Of a stretch of 64,000 bases of DNA, positions 44,925 to 53,627 are shown one piece after another. This stretch comes from Arenicella xantha. Its GTDB lineage: Bacteria > Pseudomonadota > Gammaproteobacteria > Arenicellales > Arenicellaceae. The DNA lies in assembly GCF_003315245.1 (NCBI RefSeq), contig NZ_QNRT01000001.1, positions 963,457 to 1,027,456 of the forward strand, given 5' to 3'. Below the pieces are notes generated by a model that ran no database searches, was not told the DNA's origin, and saw only the letters and a list, made by a program, of their open reading frames with translations. Within the stretch, counting starts at the first letter, position 1. The number at the start of each line of letters is the position of its first letter. The position numbers and the translations under genes are program-made.

Positions 44925-45998
44925 ATGCCTGACTTGTTTGACAATATAGGATACACCTTCGCGTTTATTTGTGGCCTGTTGGCCGTGCACCTGTTGATGT
45001 CACGCGCGAGTAATCGTGTACCCGCATGGATTCTCGGCAGTACCTTTGCGCTGCTAGCTGTGCATGCAATTTTTATCACCATAGTGATCACTCAAGGTCG
45101 CAGCAATGCACCAACACTGATAGTAATGTTAGTGCCGGTTTTGGCGCTCTGCATCGGTCCGCTATTCTATAGCTACTTTCGTCTAATCGCCGAACCGACA
45201 CCACGCTTCAGCGTCACACAGCTAATCCATTGCCTCCCGGCGCTACTGGTCAGTATCGAACTCGGGATACAAAAATTTTGGATCGACATTGATTTAGTGA
45301 TTGTTATGAGCTTGCTGACCTACGCGACTCTCCTTAGCGTCAGAACGAGACTCGGACGTCGTCAATTCGAACATTTAGACGCACATGCCAATATCGCCTT
45401 TCAATGGCTCAAAGCGGCTACCGGCATTCTCTGGGTATCGCTAATTAGTGAAGTCCTGATCAATGTAAATTTGGCTCAAGGCGGCGCACTCAAACAATCC
45501 CCCATTCTAATTTTCGATTGGATTGGTAAGCTCATGCTAATCGCCTTGGCGATTCTGCAACTACTACGACAACCAACACAGTTCAGTTGGTTGCTTGGAC
45601 CTAATAAATCGTTCCGACAAACCGCAATCAACGACCAACAAAGCCAACAATTTAAACACACAGTTGCGCAATTTGAAGACTTTGTAACTAATCAGCAAGC
45701 GTATACCGACGCCTCTACATCGCTTAAATCGATCGCCAAACAACTCAACATACCAATCCGACAGCTCTCCAGTGCGATCAACCACGTCTACCAAGAGAGC
45801 TTCTCAAAACGCATGAACCGGTTTCGCGTAGCTCACGCAAAACAACTATTGGCGGAGCCGTCCCCAGCTAAACTCATAGCGGTAATGTACGATTCGGGAT
45901 TCCGCACCAAATCAAGTTTCAACAAAGAGTTTCAAGCCATCGAAGGCATCTCGCCCTCAGAATATCGGCGTCAAGTGATGTCGAATAAGCAAGTTTAG
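44925..45998 (+). CDS. AraC-family regulator with membrane-embedded N-terminus
   Basis: The N-terminal 210 residues form about six or seven hydrophobic segments; the last 100 residues are an AraC-type double helix-turn-helix (LKSIAKQLNIPIRQLSSAIN, then YDSGFRTKSSFNKEFQ and ISPSEYRR). Such proteins are thought to sense envelope or small-molecule signals from the membrane. The target is unknown; the divergent amidohydrolase is a candidate. I took ATG 44925 (MPDLFDNIG); ATG 44904 and GTG 44889 are alternatives. Its TAG interlocks with the stop of thrH. Confidence 0.85.
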   Translation: MPDLFDNIGYTFAFICGLLAVHLLMSRASNRVPAWILGSTFALLAVHAIFITIVITQGRSNAPTLIVMLVPVLALCIGPLFYSYFRLIAEPTPRFSVTQLIHCLPALLVSIELGIQKFWIDIDLVIVMSLLTYATLLSVRTRLGRRQFEHLDAHANIAFQWLKAATGILWVSLISEVLINVNLAQGGALKQSPILIFDWIGKLMLIALAILQLLRQPTQFSWLLGPNKSFRQTAINDQQSQQFKHTVAQFEDFVTNQQAYTDASTSLKSIAKQLNIPIRQLSSAINHVYQESFSKRMNRFRVAHAKQLLAEPSPAKLIAVMYDSGFRTKSSFNKEFQAIEGISPSEYRRQVMSNKQV

Positions 45999-46612
45999 CG
46001 CGTTGGCATACTGCTCATAGCCAGGTCAATTTCTTGCCGCAGTTGTTGATAGCTCTCAGCGACTGGAAACTGTGGGAACTCGTCAATCACATTTTGCGGT
46101 GGACAAAATAGAATGCCCTGCTCCGCCTCGCCCAACATAGTGGTGTCGTTGTAGGAATCTCCCGCCGCGACCACATTGAAATTTAGTTCATGCAAACGCT
46201 TTACCGTTTCGCGCTTGTGGTCGGCTTTACGAAGTTTGTAATCGGTAATACGACCTTCTTCATCAATCACCAGCTCATGACAGAAAATGGTAGGCCAATC
46301 GAGTTGTTGCATCATCGGTCGCGCAAACTCTTGAAAAGTATCCGACAAAATAATTAGCTGGTAGTCAGCACGCAGCGCGTCACTAAATTGCTTCGCCCCG
46401 TCTAACGGACTCAAGGTGGCAATAACCTCTTGAATATCTTGAATACGAAAATCGTTCTTCGTGCAAAGGTCGAGACGAAAACGCATCAACTCGTCGTAAT
46501 CAGGAATATCTCGCGTGGTGGTTTTAAGCGCTTCGACGCCAACTTTTTCAGCGAAATTTATCCATATTTCAGGGATCAGAACCCCTTCCAAGTCAAGGCA
46601 AACGATATTCAT
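45995..46612 (-). CDS. thrH: Phosphoserine phosphatase / homoserine phosphotransferase
   Basis: The 205-residue HAD-superfamily protein begins MNIVCLDLEGVLIPEIW, where the usual first catalytic Asp reads DLEG, the hallmark of ThrH. Further motifs are LSDTFQEF, KADHKRETV and GDSYNDTTML. ThrH dephosphorylates phosphoserine and can transfer the phosphate to homoserine. The ATG at 46610-46612 fits; upstream extension to 46648 is unsupported. It overlaps the AraC-type gene by 4 bp and is divergent from hemW. Confidence 0.92.
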   Translation of the reverse strand: MNIVCLDLEGVLIPEIWINFAEKVGVEALKTTTRDIPDYDELMRFRLDLCTKNDFRIQDIQEVIATLSPLDGAKQFSDALRADYQLIILSDTFQEFARPMMQQLDWPTIFCHELVIDEEGRITDYKLRKADHKRETVKRLHELNFNVVAAGDSYNDTTMLGEAEQGILFCPPQNVIDEFPQFPVAESYQQLRQEIDLAMSSMPTR

Positions 46613-46721
46613 AGCATGAGAAAAAACAAGTAGTGGAACGCGAACCATAAGCGTTCAGACTGTTGGATTCAAGCGCTTTAAATGGCTTTGCTTGCCGCGG
46701 CAAGCATGACACAATTCGGGT

Positions 46722-47864
46722 ATGACGCCGATCCCCCTCAGCCTGTACATTCATGTACCCTGGTGTGAACGAAAATGCCCCTATTGTGACTTTAATTCCC
46801 ACCAAGCTCGGGGCAACGTTGACGAAGATCAATATGTCGATGCCCTGCTGGCTGATTTGGATGCCGATTTAGCGCATTTTGGGCAAGCGGCCACTAACCG
46901 CCCGATCCACAGCGTATTTATTGGCGGCGGCACACCTTCGTTATTTAGCCCAACCAGTTACCAACGCTTATTTGATGGCTTGCGCCAACGTTGTGAGTTT
47001 GAAGCAAATGCCGAGGTCACGTTAGAAGCCAACCCCGGCAGTAGCGAGGCCAGCAAGTTTGCCGGATTTCGTGAAGCGGGAATCAACCGCTTATCAATTG
47101 GCATCCAAAGCTTTAACCCTGCCCATTTAACGGTGCTGGGTCGTGTGCACAATTCACAAGAGGCGCTTAATGCCGGTCGCTTCGCGCGTGCAGCGGGCTT
47201 TGATAATTTCAACTTAGACTTGATGTTTGGCTTGCCAGACCAAAGCAACGAACAAGCTCTCGCCGACCTAACTCAAGCCATCGAGCTAAATCCAACTCAC
47301 CTCTCGTGTTACCAACTCACGATAGAGCCCAACACACTATTTCATCACGCGCCGCCGGTCACACCAGATGACGACGCCTTATGGCAGATGCAGCAACATT
47401 TGCAAAGCTTGCTTGCTCAACATAGTTATCAACAATATGAAGTATCGGCCTACGCCAAAACTGGGCGGCGCTGTCAGCACAACCTGAATTACTGGCAATA
47501 TGGTGACTATTTAGGAATCGGCGCAGGCGCGCACAGCAAAGTGACCGACGGTGACGCACTCACTCGATCGTGGAAAATCAAGCATCCAACTAGCTACTTA
47601 TCAAAGGCAAGCAAGGTCGGTGCACGTGAGCTAATTGAACCAGCACAACGACCAATTGAGTTCATGATGAACGCCTTACGACTCACCGAGGGATTCCGCG
47701 GCATTGATTTCGAAGCTCGCACACACGTGTCGCTAACGGAGATTCAAACCCTGCTCGACAAACACCAATCACAGGGCTTAATCACGCGGCCAGATGGTCA
47801 TATTGTGCCCACTGCTTTTGGGCACAATATGTTGAACTCTATGCTCGAGGATTATCTAAGCTAA
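46722..47864 (+). CDS. hemW: HemW, radical-SAM heme chaperone
   Basis: The 380-residue protein has the radical-SAM cluster motif CERKCPYCDF near residue 14, followed by FIGGGTPSL and EANPGS. The Phe after the third Cys, in place of the fourth Cys seen in HemN, points to HemW, which carries heme to targets and is often mis-named coproporphyrinogen oxidase. The C-terminal domain (HNLNYWQYGDYLGIGAGAHS) is also typical. The gene stands alone, divergent from thrH. Confidence 0.92.
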   Translation: MTPIPLSLYIHVPWCERKCPYCDFNSHQARGNVDEDQYVDALLADLDADLAHFGQAATNRPIHSVFIGGGTPSLFSPTSYQRLFDGLRQRCEFEANAEVTLEANPGSSEASKFAGFREAGINRLSIGIQSFNPAHLTVLGRVHNSQEALNAGRFARAAGFDNFNLDLMFGLPDQSNEQALADLTQAIELNPTHLSCYQLTIEPNTLFHHAPPVTPDDDALWQMQQHLQSLLAQHSYQQYEVSAYAKTGRRCQHNLNYWQYGDYLGIGAGAHSKVTDGDALTRSWKIKHPTSYLSKASKVGARELIEPAQRPIEFMMNALRLTEGFRGIDFEARTHVSLTEIQTLLDKHQSQGLITRPDGHIVPTAFGHNMLNSMLEDYLS

Positions 47865-47921
47865 CCGTAACGCAGCGGAACTCCTGCCAGCTCGTAATCA
47901 TGAACCAACCTCTGCAGAGAC

Positions 47922-48683
47922 TTATTTACGCGGCAGACTGACTTTCCCTAGTACTTTGGCGTGTTTGATTCCGCCCGAGGTATCGGCTTTCACGGTAAAG
48001 TCGCCCCCAACATTATTGACCTCGATTGACCCGCTGCTATCACGCTTAATCAACACGTCTTGACGCGCATCACTTATTTCAATATCCCCAGAGCTGTCAG
48101 CATCAATCACAAAGTTACCGGAAATAAATTCCGCCTCTATGTCGCCTGAACTGTCAGTCAACTCGACGTTGCCCAACACATCTTCAATATCAATGTCACC
48201 GGAAGAATCGGTTAACCATAAGTCGCCAGCTACCTTATCTATTTCAAGGTCACCGGATGAATCAGTTATATGCAAGGCCGCTACGTTCTCCACCGAGGCA
48301 TCGCCACTACTGTCAGCTACTTTCAAAGCCATTGCTTCAGGCACAACCAACACTAGATCAATGCGCGCCGACTTATTGCCGCCAAACAAGCCTTTTTCAG
48401 GGTATTTAGTCTCGATGCTCACCGTATCGCCAAGCAACTCGGACATAACGTCCATAGCCGCTAATGCGTCAGCATCTTCAGAGCATAGGCGCGCGCGAAT
48501 CACGATGTCATCTCGCTTTTCACCTTTGATCTCTAACTCGCCAGCTCCCGCTCTAACATTAAGCTTGGTGGCAGCACCAACGGCAATCTCGCGGTCGATT
48601 TTTCTAGTTTCGTCACAATTGCCCCATGCCATCGCCGAACTGCTAAAAACAACCGTCAAACCCACAATTAATAACTTTTTCAT
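47922..48683 (-). CDS. Exported DUF4097-type protein with DSSGD repeats
   Basis: A signal peptide (to about SSAMA) is followed by 230 residues. From residue 125 to 240 seven copies of a 17-19-residue unit repeat, each with DSSGD or a variant and a hydrophobic strand (ITDSSGDLEIDKV). This predicts a right-handed beta-helix or stacked sheet with acidic Asp-Ser turns on one face, as in DUF4097/DUF2807 proteins. Function unknown; secreted or outer-surface. I chose ATG 48681-48683, seven bases after GGAG; a GTG precedes it. It is divergent from hemJ. Confidence 0.82.
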   Translation of the reverse strand: MKKLLIVGLTVVFSSSAMAWGNCDETRKIDREIAVGAATKLNVRAGAGELEIKGEKRDDIVIRARLCSEDADALAAMDVMSELLGDTVSIETKYPEKGLFGGNKSARIDLVLVVPEAMALKVADSSGDASVENVAALHITDSSGDLEIDKVAGDLWLTDSSGDIDIEDVLGNVELTDSSGDIEAEFISGNFVIDADSSGDIEISDARQDVLIKRDSSGSIEVNNVGGDFTVKADTSGGIKHAKVLGKVSLPRK

Positions 48684-48810
48684 CACTCACTCCGCTGCAA
48701 AATTGTATTAGTAAAACAATAAGACGCCCAAGCAGGCCAATTGGTTTACATCAGAATTATTTTTTTAAAGACTAGCATGTTAGTCTTGGCCTGAAAATTT
48801 AAGGTGTCTT

Positions 48811-49224
48811 ATGCTCTGGATTAAAGCGTTTCATATAGTCTCAATTATTTCTTGGATGGCCGCCATCTTGTATATGCCGCGCCTGTTCGTATACCACTCT
48901 ATGTCAGAGGGCGAAGAAAGTCGCGAACGGTTTAAGGTCATGCAGCGAAAACTCATGAACGGCATCATGACGCCCGCGATGGTGGCATCATTGGTGTTTG
49001 GATTTTGGCTGTGGTTAGGCTACGGGTTTTGCGGTGGCTGGCTGCATGCAAAGCTTGCTTTAGTCGTATTGCTAGTCATTTTTCATTTTTGGTGTGCCGC
49101 CACCATCCGCAAGCTTGCCCGTGACGAGAACCCACACGGCCATGTTTTCTATCGCTGGATGAACGAATTACCTGCGGTTGTGATGATTGCTATTGTTATC
49201 CTTGTCGTGGTCAAACCCTTTTAG
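48811..49224 (+). CDS. hemJ: Protoporphyrinogen IX oxidase, HemJ type
   Basis: HemJ oxidises protoporphyrinogen IX to protoporphyrin IX in the inner membrane. The 137-residue protein has four membrane helices, and conserved LWIKAFHIVSIISWMAAIL with the heme-liganding His near residue 8, LYMPRLFVYH, and KLALVVLLVIFH. Together with hemCD, hemX, hemY and hemW it adds to the tetrapyrrole genes scattered here. AAGGTG precedes the ATG. A DUF2721 gene follows 16 bp later. Confidence 0.93.
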   Translation: MLWIKAFHIVSIISWMAAILYMPRLFVYHSMSEGEESRERFKVMQRKLMNGIMTPAMVASLVFGFWLWLGYGFCGGWLHAKLALVVLLVIFHFWCAATIRKLARDENPHGHVFYRWMNELPAVVMIAIVILVVVKPF

Positions 49225-49240
49225 CCTACAAGTATTCTTT

Positions 49241-49660
49241 ATGATTCTGAGCATTACTGACCCCGCCTTCTTGTTTCCTGGCATTTCTTTGCTGTTTTTG
49301 GCGTACACGAACCGTTACTTGGCATTAGCGAATGTGATTCGCGCACTAAACAATAATGTTGATGACGAATTCTCGCCAAATAGAATCAGCCAAATTCAGT
49401 CTCTGCATATGCGCATTACGCTAATTAAGTACATGCAAGCGTTTGGTGTTGTCGCCTTTTTGTTTTGTGTTCTGGCCATGCTGTCGCTGATGCTTGAACA
49501 ACAACATTCTGGCGAAGTACTTTTTTTCACTAGCCTGATTTCGATGGTCATTTCACTGTTGTTGTCGCTAACTGAAGTAATGAAATCTGGTCAATCGCTT
49601 AAAATAGAACTTGACCGCACGCATGTACGCAAATCTGGCCCGAGCAAACGCAAGTCCTAA
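49241..49660 (+). CDS. DUF2721 membrane protein
   Basis: The 139-residue product has membrane segments at about residues 8-25, 62-84 and 91-112, and the DUF2721 motif LFPGISLLFLAYTNRYLALA. The family has no known function. The ATG at 49241 (MILSITDPAFLF) is preferred because an upstream start would overlap hemJ. It is probably co-transcribed with hemJ, and its TAA interlocks with the stop of the converging fructokinase gene. Confidence 0.84.
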   Translation: MILSITDPAFLFPGISLLFLAYTNRYLALANVIRALNNNVDDEFSPNRISQIQSLHMRITLIKYMQAFGVVAFLFCVLAMLSLMLEQQHSGEVLFFTSLISMVISLLLSLTEVMKSGQSLKIELDRTHVRKSGPSKRKS

Positions 49661-50610
49661 CGCGCAGCTGACAAAATAAAGTGATTTACCTCGTCGACCG
49701 TGGGCGGTGAACATCCTGCTCTTGAAACATTGATAGCCGCCGCCGCACAGGCGAAATCAAGAGCATCTTCACACCGCTTTAGACAATCAGCCGGACTACC
49801 AGCGTTTAGATCGATATCACCATCGCGCACTAACTTCGCCAGAAATGCCGAATGAAACGTATCACCAGCCCCAACGGTATCGATGACTCTGGCCACCGGG
49901 TAAGCCTTGCGTCGAATGCTGCCAGCATGACTCAGCAGCAGTGCGCCACCGTTACCCTCGGTCAGAATAAATAGCCCTCCACTCATCTCAGCATAAAACA
50001 GTGTCGCAACGTCGGCCGGACTACCTTGCAACGCAAACGCTTGCAGATCTTCATCGCTGGCTTTAACAATATCGACCAAGGGTAGCAGTGAACGTACACC
50101 GTCTAGATAAGCTGCTTTATCTAAGCTCGCGCCTAAGCGAATATTAATATCAACGCTAATGAGCACACCGCGCTGTTTTAGTAGGTCAAACAGACGGCGT
50201 ATTTTGGGCAATTGACTTGGCGTAATCGCCAGCGAACCGGTGTGGAATACAGACAAGTCGTCCGGCAGACTTGCCAAAATCTCATCTAGCGACGTATCTT
50301 TGTCTGCGATACCCTCACGATACAATCGATAGCTTGGCTGACCAACAGAGTCTATTGTCACCATGGCCAACGAAGTTGGTAATACCGATCTCGGATAGCT
50401 CGCAAGCTCCACGCCTTCGTCAATCAAAGAATTAGCGAGTTGCTCGCCGAAACAATCGTCTGACAGCTTAGACAAATAGCTAACCGGCATCCCTTGCCGC
50501 GCAAGACTAATCGCCACGTTGTATGGAGATCCTCCAAGGTGTGGCCGATAGCTACCATCGCGCCCCATCATAAAGTCGATCAATGCTTCACCTAATACCG
50601 CAAACTTCAT
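49657..50610 (-). CDS. scrK: Fructokinase, PfkB family
   Basis: The 317-residue kinase has GEALIDFM, LGGSPYNVAISLARQG and the PfkB signature DTVGAGDTFHSAFLA with catalytic Asp. It phosphorylates a sugar, almost certainly fructose freed by the sucrose phosphorylase in the same locus. The start is ATG 50608-50610, eight bases after GAGG; a GTG one codon upstream is less likely. It is last in the unit TonB receptor, sucP, symporter, scrK. Confidence 0.9.
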   Translation of the reverse strand: MKFAVLGEALIDFMMGRDGSYRPHLGGSPYNVAISLARQGMPVSYLSKLSDDCFGEQLANSLIDEGVELASYPRSVLPTSLAMVTIDSVGQPSYRLYREGIADKDTSLDEILASLPDDLSVFHTGSLAITPSQLPKIRRLFDLLKQRGVLISVDINIRLGASLDKAAYLDGVRSLLPLVDIVKASDEDLQAFALQGSPADVATLFYAEMSGGLFILTEGNGGALLLSHAGSIRRKAYPVARVIDTVGAGDTFHSAFLAKLVRDGDIDLNAGSPADCLKRCEDALDFACAAAAINVSRAGCSPPTVDEVNHFILSAAR

Positions 50611-50670
50611 CACATTAACCTCATATTCAGTTTTTTCTCGTCATTTAGCTAAAAGCGAGCACCCGAGCCA

Positions 50671-52050
50671 TTAGGCCGACGCTCGTCGTTGCTGCAAATC
50701 GGCTTCAATCTCAGTTAGAGTCTGCCGATTGAGGCCATAGCCGAGCATCAGTAATCCGCTAACTAAAAAGAAGACCGCAGGCAAGAAATTAAACATCAAG
50801 CGAATTCCAAACACCGCAGTGTCTGTCTGCACTTCATTGGCGACAAAACCAAAGCCGGCGAGAATAAAGCCTGGCAACGCACCACCGACAGCGGAGCCAA
50901 ATTTGAGTGAGAACATCGACGATGACACGGTGAGCCCCGCCGTGTTTTTGCCGGTCGACCATTCACCGTATTCAACGCAATCGGTATACATGGAGAACAG
51001 TAAAGTAATCACCACTCCAAAGGTGAAAATGCCAAGTGAATGCAATAGTACTAGCAAAACGAAATCATCAGGCGAGACAAAGAAACAGGCGACAAGTAAT
51101 AGCGCGTGCAGCACATTCATCAACAACATCAAATGATGTTTTTCAAACCTGGAGGTCAGATAGGGCGTACACAAAGCGCCAAACAACTGACCGATCAATC
51201 CACATGACGACAGAAATGCGGTTTTGCTCATAAACCAGAAGTACAATGCGCCACTATCCACTAAGTAATATTTAACGTAATAGACTATCGACGCGAAGCG
51301 CGCGATTAAGCCAACCACAACCAAAATCCCGACGAATACCAAAATCGCCCACGAGCGGTTCTTTAGCAATGCACTAAAGTCTTCTTTTACCGAGGTCTTT
51401 TGTAGCGTTGGAGCAACGCGCTCTTGCGTAGTCGCAAACGTTACCCAAAAGATCACCACCGACAGAATAGCGAACAGAATAATGGTAAAGCGAAACCCTC
51501 GTAGTTCATCGCCACCACCGAGCCAAGCAACCAAAAACGGTGCCAGTGAACTCACCACTAGCGTTCCCAACGACGCAAATACGAAGCGATATTGAGTAAC
51601 CTTGGTGCGTTCCTCGGCCACTGGCGAAATTACGGCCAACAAGCCTGAATAGGGAACATTAATGGCGGTGTAGGCCAGCATCACAAGGGTGTATGACACA
51701 TAGGCAAATATTAGCTTACCCGCGGCTGAAAAGTCCGGCCCTAGAAACAACAGATAACCGAGCAATGCATACGGAATAGCAACCCACAACAAATAAGGTC
51801 GATACCGCCCCCATCTCGATTTTGTGCGGTCAGCCACTAGCCCCATCACTGGGTCGCTAATCGCGTCAACCACCTTGGTCACCAACAGCATGGTCGCAGC
51901 AGCGCTGGCGGAAATCCCATAGACATCGGTGTAGTAGTACAGCAGAAACAACCCGAAGAAGCCCATGTAAAAATTGGACGCCATATCACCCAGTCCATAG
52001 CCCACTTTTTCCTTAAATGAGAGAGGGCTGTTATCTGAGGTTCTGTTCAT
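50671..52050 (-). CDS. GPH-family sugar:cation symporter, probably for sucrose
   Basis: The 459-residue protein has about 12 membrane segments and the MelB/GPH-family motifs KVGYGLGDMASN near the start and DAISDPVMGLVADRT after helix 2. These transporters import glycosides with H+ or Na+. Gene context between sucrose phosphorylase and fructokinase makes sucrose the likely substrate. The ATG at 52048-52050 lies 8 bp after the sucP stop; upstream in-frame codons overlap sucP. Confidence 0.88.
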   Translation of the reverse strand: MNRTSDNSPLSFKEKVGYGLGDMASNFYMGFFGLFLLYYYTDVYGISASAAATMLLVTKVVDAISDPVMGLVADRTKSRWGRYRPYLLWVAIPYALLGYLLFLGPDFSAAGKLIFAYVSYTLVMLAYTAINVPYSGLLAVISPVAEERTKVTQYRFVFASLGTLVVSSLAPFLVAWLGGGDELRGFRFTIILFAILSVVIFWVTFATTQERVAPTLQKTSVKEDFSALLKNRSWAILVFVGILVVVGLIARFASIVYYVKYYLVDSGALYFWFMSKTAFLSSCGLIGQLFGALCTPYLTSRFEKHHLMLLMNVLHALLLVACFFVSPDDFVLLVLLHSLGIFTFGVVITLLFSMYTDCVEYGEWSTGKNTAGLTVSSSMFSLKFGSAVGGALPGFILAGFGFVANEVQTDTAVFGIRLMFNFLPAVFFLVSGLLMLGYGLNRQTLTEIEADLQQRRASA

Positions 52051-52057
52051 TGCTAGA

Positions 52058-53533
52058 TTACCGCTTAGTTGTCTCGTGGAAACCACCTTCATTAATATCA
52101 TACTCTCGTGTATCACTTCCTTCTGTCACCAGAATACGCGCCGTTGAATCTTTGAAATACACCGTTAACATAGCGCTTGCACCACCATTACTCCACTTCA
52201 TTCCAAGCGTATGATCATCAGTGCTAAGTAAAGAAAACTCACCATCAAAAGCGCTAGCCGTGTTTCGAAGCTTAATTAACGCCATTAAACTGGCTACCAC
52301 CGGTCGAGCTAATTGCGCCTCAATATCTGCACTCGAATATATCTGTCGATTGATATCGCGCCCGACTCCAGTGTTGCGCAATAGCGCCATATCATTCATA
52401 CCAGCCAACAAACCAACATAATAGAGCTGTGGCTCACCAGGCGCGAAAAACTGAATCGCTCGTGCAATCAGATAATCAGCATCGCAACGACCTAAGGCAT
52501 CATAGAAGGTGCAGTTAACCTGATAGATATCCAGATTGCTGGCGCCAGTACCACTGGCTTCGCGACTCTCACCACCGCTTTTTTGATGAATACCTTCAAC
52601 CAGCTCGTTGACTCGGTCGTCGCTTAACAAGCCTGGCTTATCACCGTCGCGAGCGACATCCAAAATGCCGATACCATCATGTGTATCTAACACCGTTACG
52701 CAATTGCGCGGAGACATTTCCAACCAACGTTTTAACGGTGCCGCGTCGTTCTGGTAAATAGCATTGAGTACCAGTGGCGGCAACGCGAAATCATAGACAC
52801 GACCAACGCGACGGGCGATCTCGATTTGCAATCGGTAGTGTGAATGGATTTCGACCAGTGTTTGCATGCCACGTTGTTTCGCGGCCTCGGTCAGTGACGC
52901 AATAAATTCAAACGTCTCCGGCAGCATAAAACAACGCGTTCCCGCTCGTTTGATTGCATACCCTGCGGCATCCAATCGAATTTCTTTGACCCCTGAACTA
53001 GCAAATTGATCTAACACTGATGTTAAATACGCTTGCCCAGTCGGCACCTCAACATTGATGTCGATTTGGTTTTCGCTGAAGGTGGTCCAAAACTCATACG
53101 AATGACCATCTTGCGCGGCGATACTAGTAAATGGGGAACTAGGCCGTGGACGATATATTTTGGCCACATCATTAGGGTTGCCGTCCACAGGAAAGACATC
53201 GCTCTTCTTGAGAAACAAGTCCCAATACTTCGACTCTTTACCGAATTGCAACACATCTTTGAATTGTGCAGACTCGGCCGATACATGGTTAACTATTAGA
53301 TCGGCCATCACTGAGTAGTCAGCGCCAAGCTCGGCAACATCAGGCCAACCGCCGAGCCGACCATCAACAGCAGTATGATCCACCGGATCAAAACCTGCAT
53401 CAGCGCCGTCTATTGGGTCGAAAAAAGGAAGCAGATGAACGCCTGAAAAAAGCCCAGAAAACTGCTTGTCTAGCATGCTTTTCAGACCGGCCAAATCTCC
53501 AGCCAGACGGTCAACGTAAGTAATTAATTGCAT
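52058..53533 (-). CDS. sucP: Sucrose phosphorylase, GH13
   Basis: The 491-residue cytoplasmic enzyme splits sucrose with phosphate into glucose 1-phosphate and fructose. The nucleophile is Asp188 in EIRLDAAGYA, the acid/base is Glu228 in LVEIHSHY, and the third acidic residue is in VLDTHDGIG (about Asp286). HLLPFFDP and GFDPVDHT are typical of the GH13_18 group. A sucrose-6-phosphate variant is possible but the non-PTS context favours sucrose. It follows the TonB receptor gene across a 94-bp gap with a strong hairpin. Confidence 0.93.
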   Translation of the reverse strand: MQLITYVDRLAGDLAGLKSMLDKQFSGLFSGVHLLPFFDPIDGADAGFDPVDHTAVDGRLGGWPDVAELGADYSVMADLIVNHVSAESAQFKDVLQFGKESKYWDLFLKKSDVFPVDGNPNDVAKIYRPRPSSPFTSIAAQDGHSYEFWTTFSENQIDINVEVPTGQAYLTSVLDQFASSGVKEIRLDAAGYAIKRAGTRCFMLPETFEFIASLTEAAKQRGMQTLVEIHSHYRLQIEIARRVGRVYDFALPPLVLNAIYQNDAAPLKRWLEMSPRNCVTVLDTHDGIGILDVARDGDKPGLLSDDRVNELVEGIHQKSGGESREASGTGASNLDIYQVNCTFYDALGRCDADYLIARAIQFFAPGEPQLYYVGLLAGMNDMALLRNTGVGRDINRQIYSSADIEAQLARPVVASLMALIKLRNTASAFDGEFSLLSTDDHTLGMKWSNGGASAMLTVYFKDSTARILVTEGSDTREYDINEGGFHETTKR

Positions 53534-53568
53534 GGTTATTATCCATTAAGAAACTAGTTCAGAAACTG

Positions 53569-53598
53569 GCGCACATTCGCATCGAAGCGAATGCGCGC
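53569..53598 (-). terminator. Intercistronic hairpin before the TonB receptor end
   Basis: GCGCACATTCGC (53569-53580) and GCGAATGCGCGC (53587-53598) form a 12-pair stem with one mismatch and a 6-base loop in the gap between the TonB receptor stop (53628) and the sucP start (53533). With no T tract, it may act as an mRNA stabiliser or weak attenuator separating receptor and enzyme expression. Confidence 0.6.
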
Positions 53599-53627
53599 TC
53601 AGCCAAGGCTTATCCGCTCGGATAATT

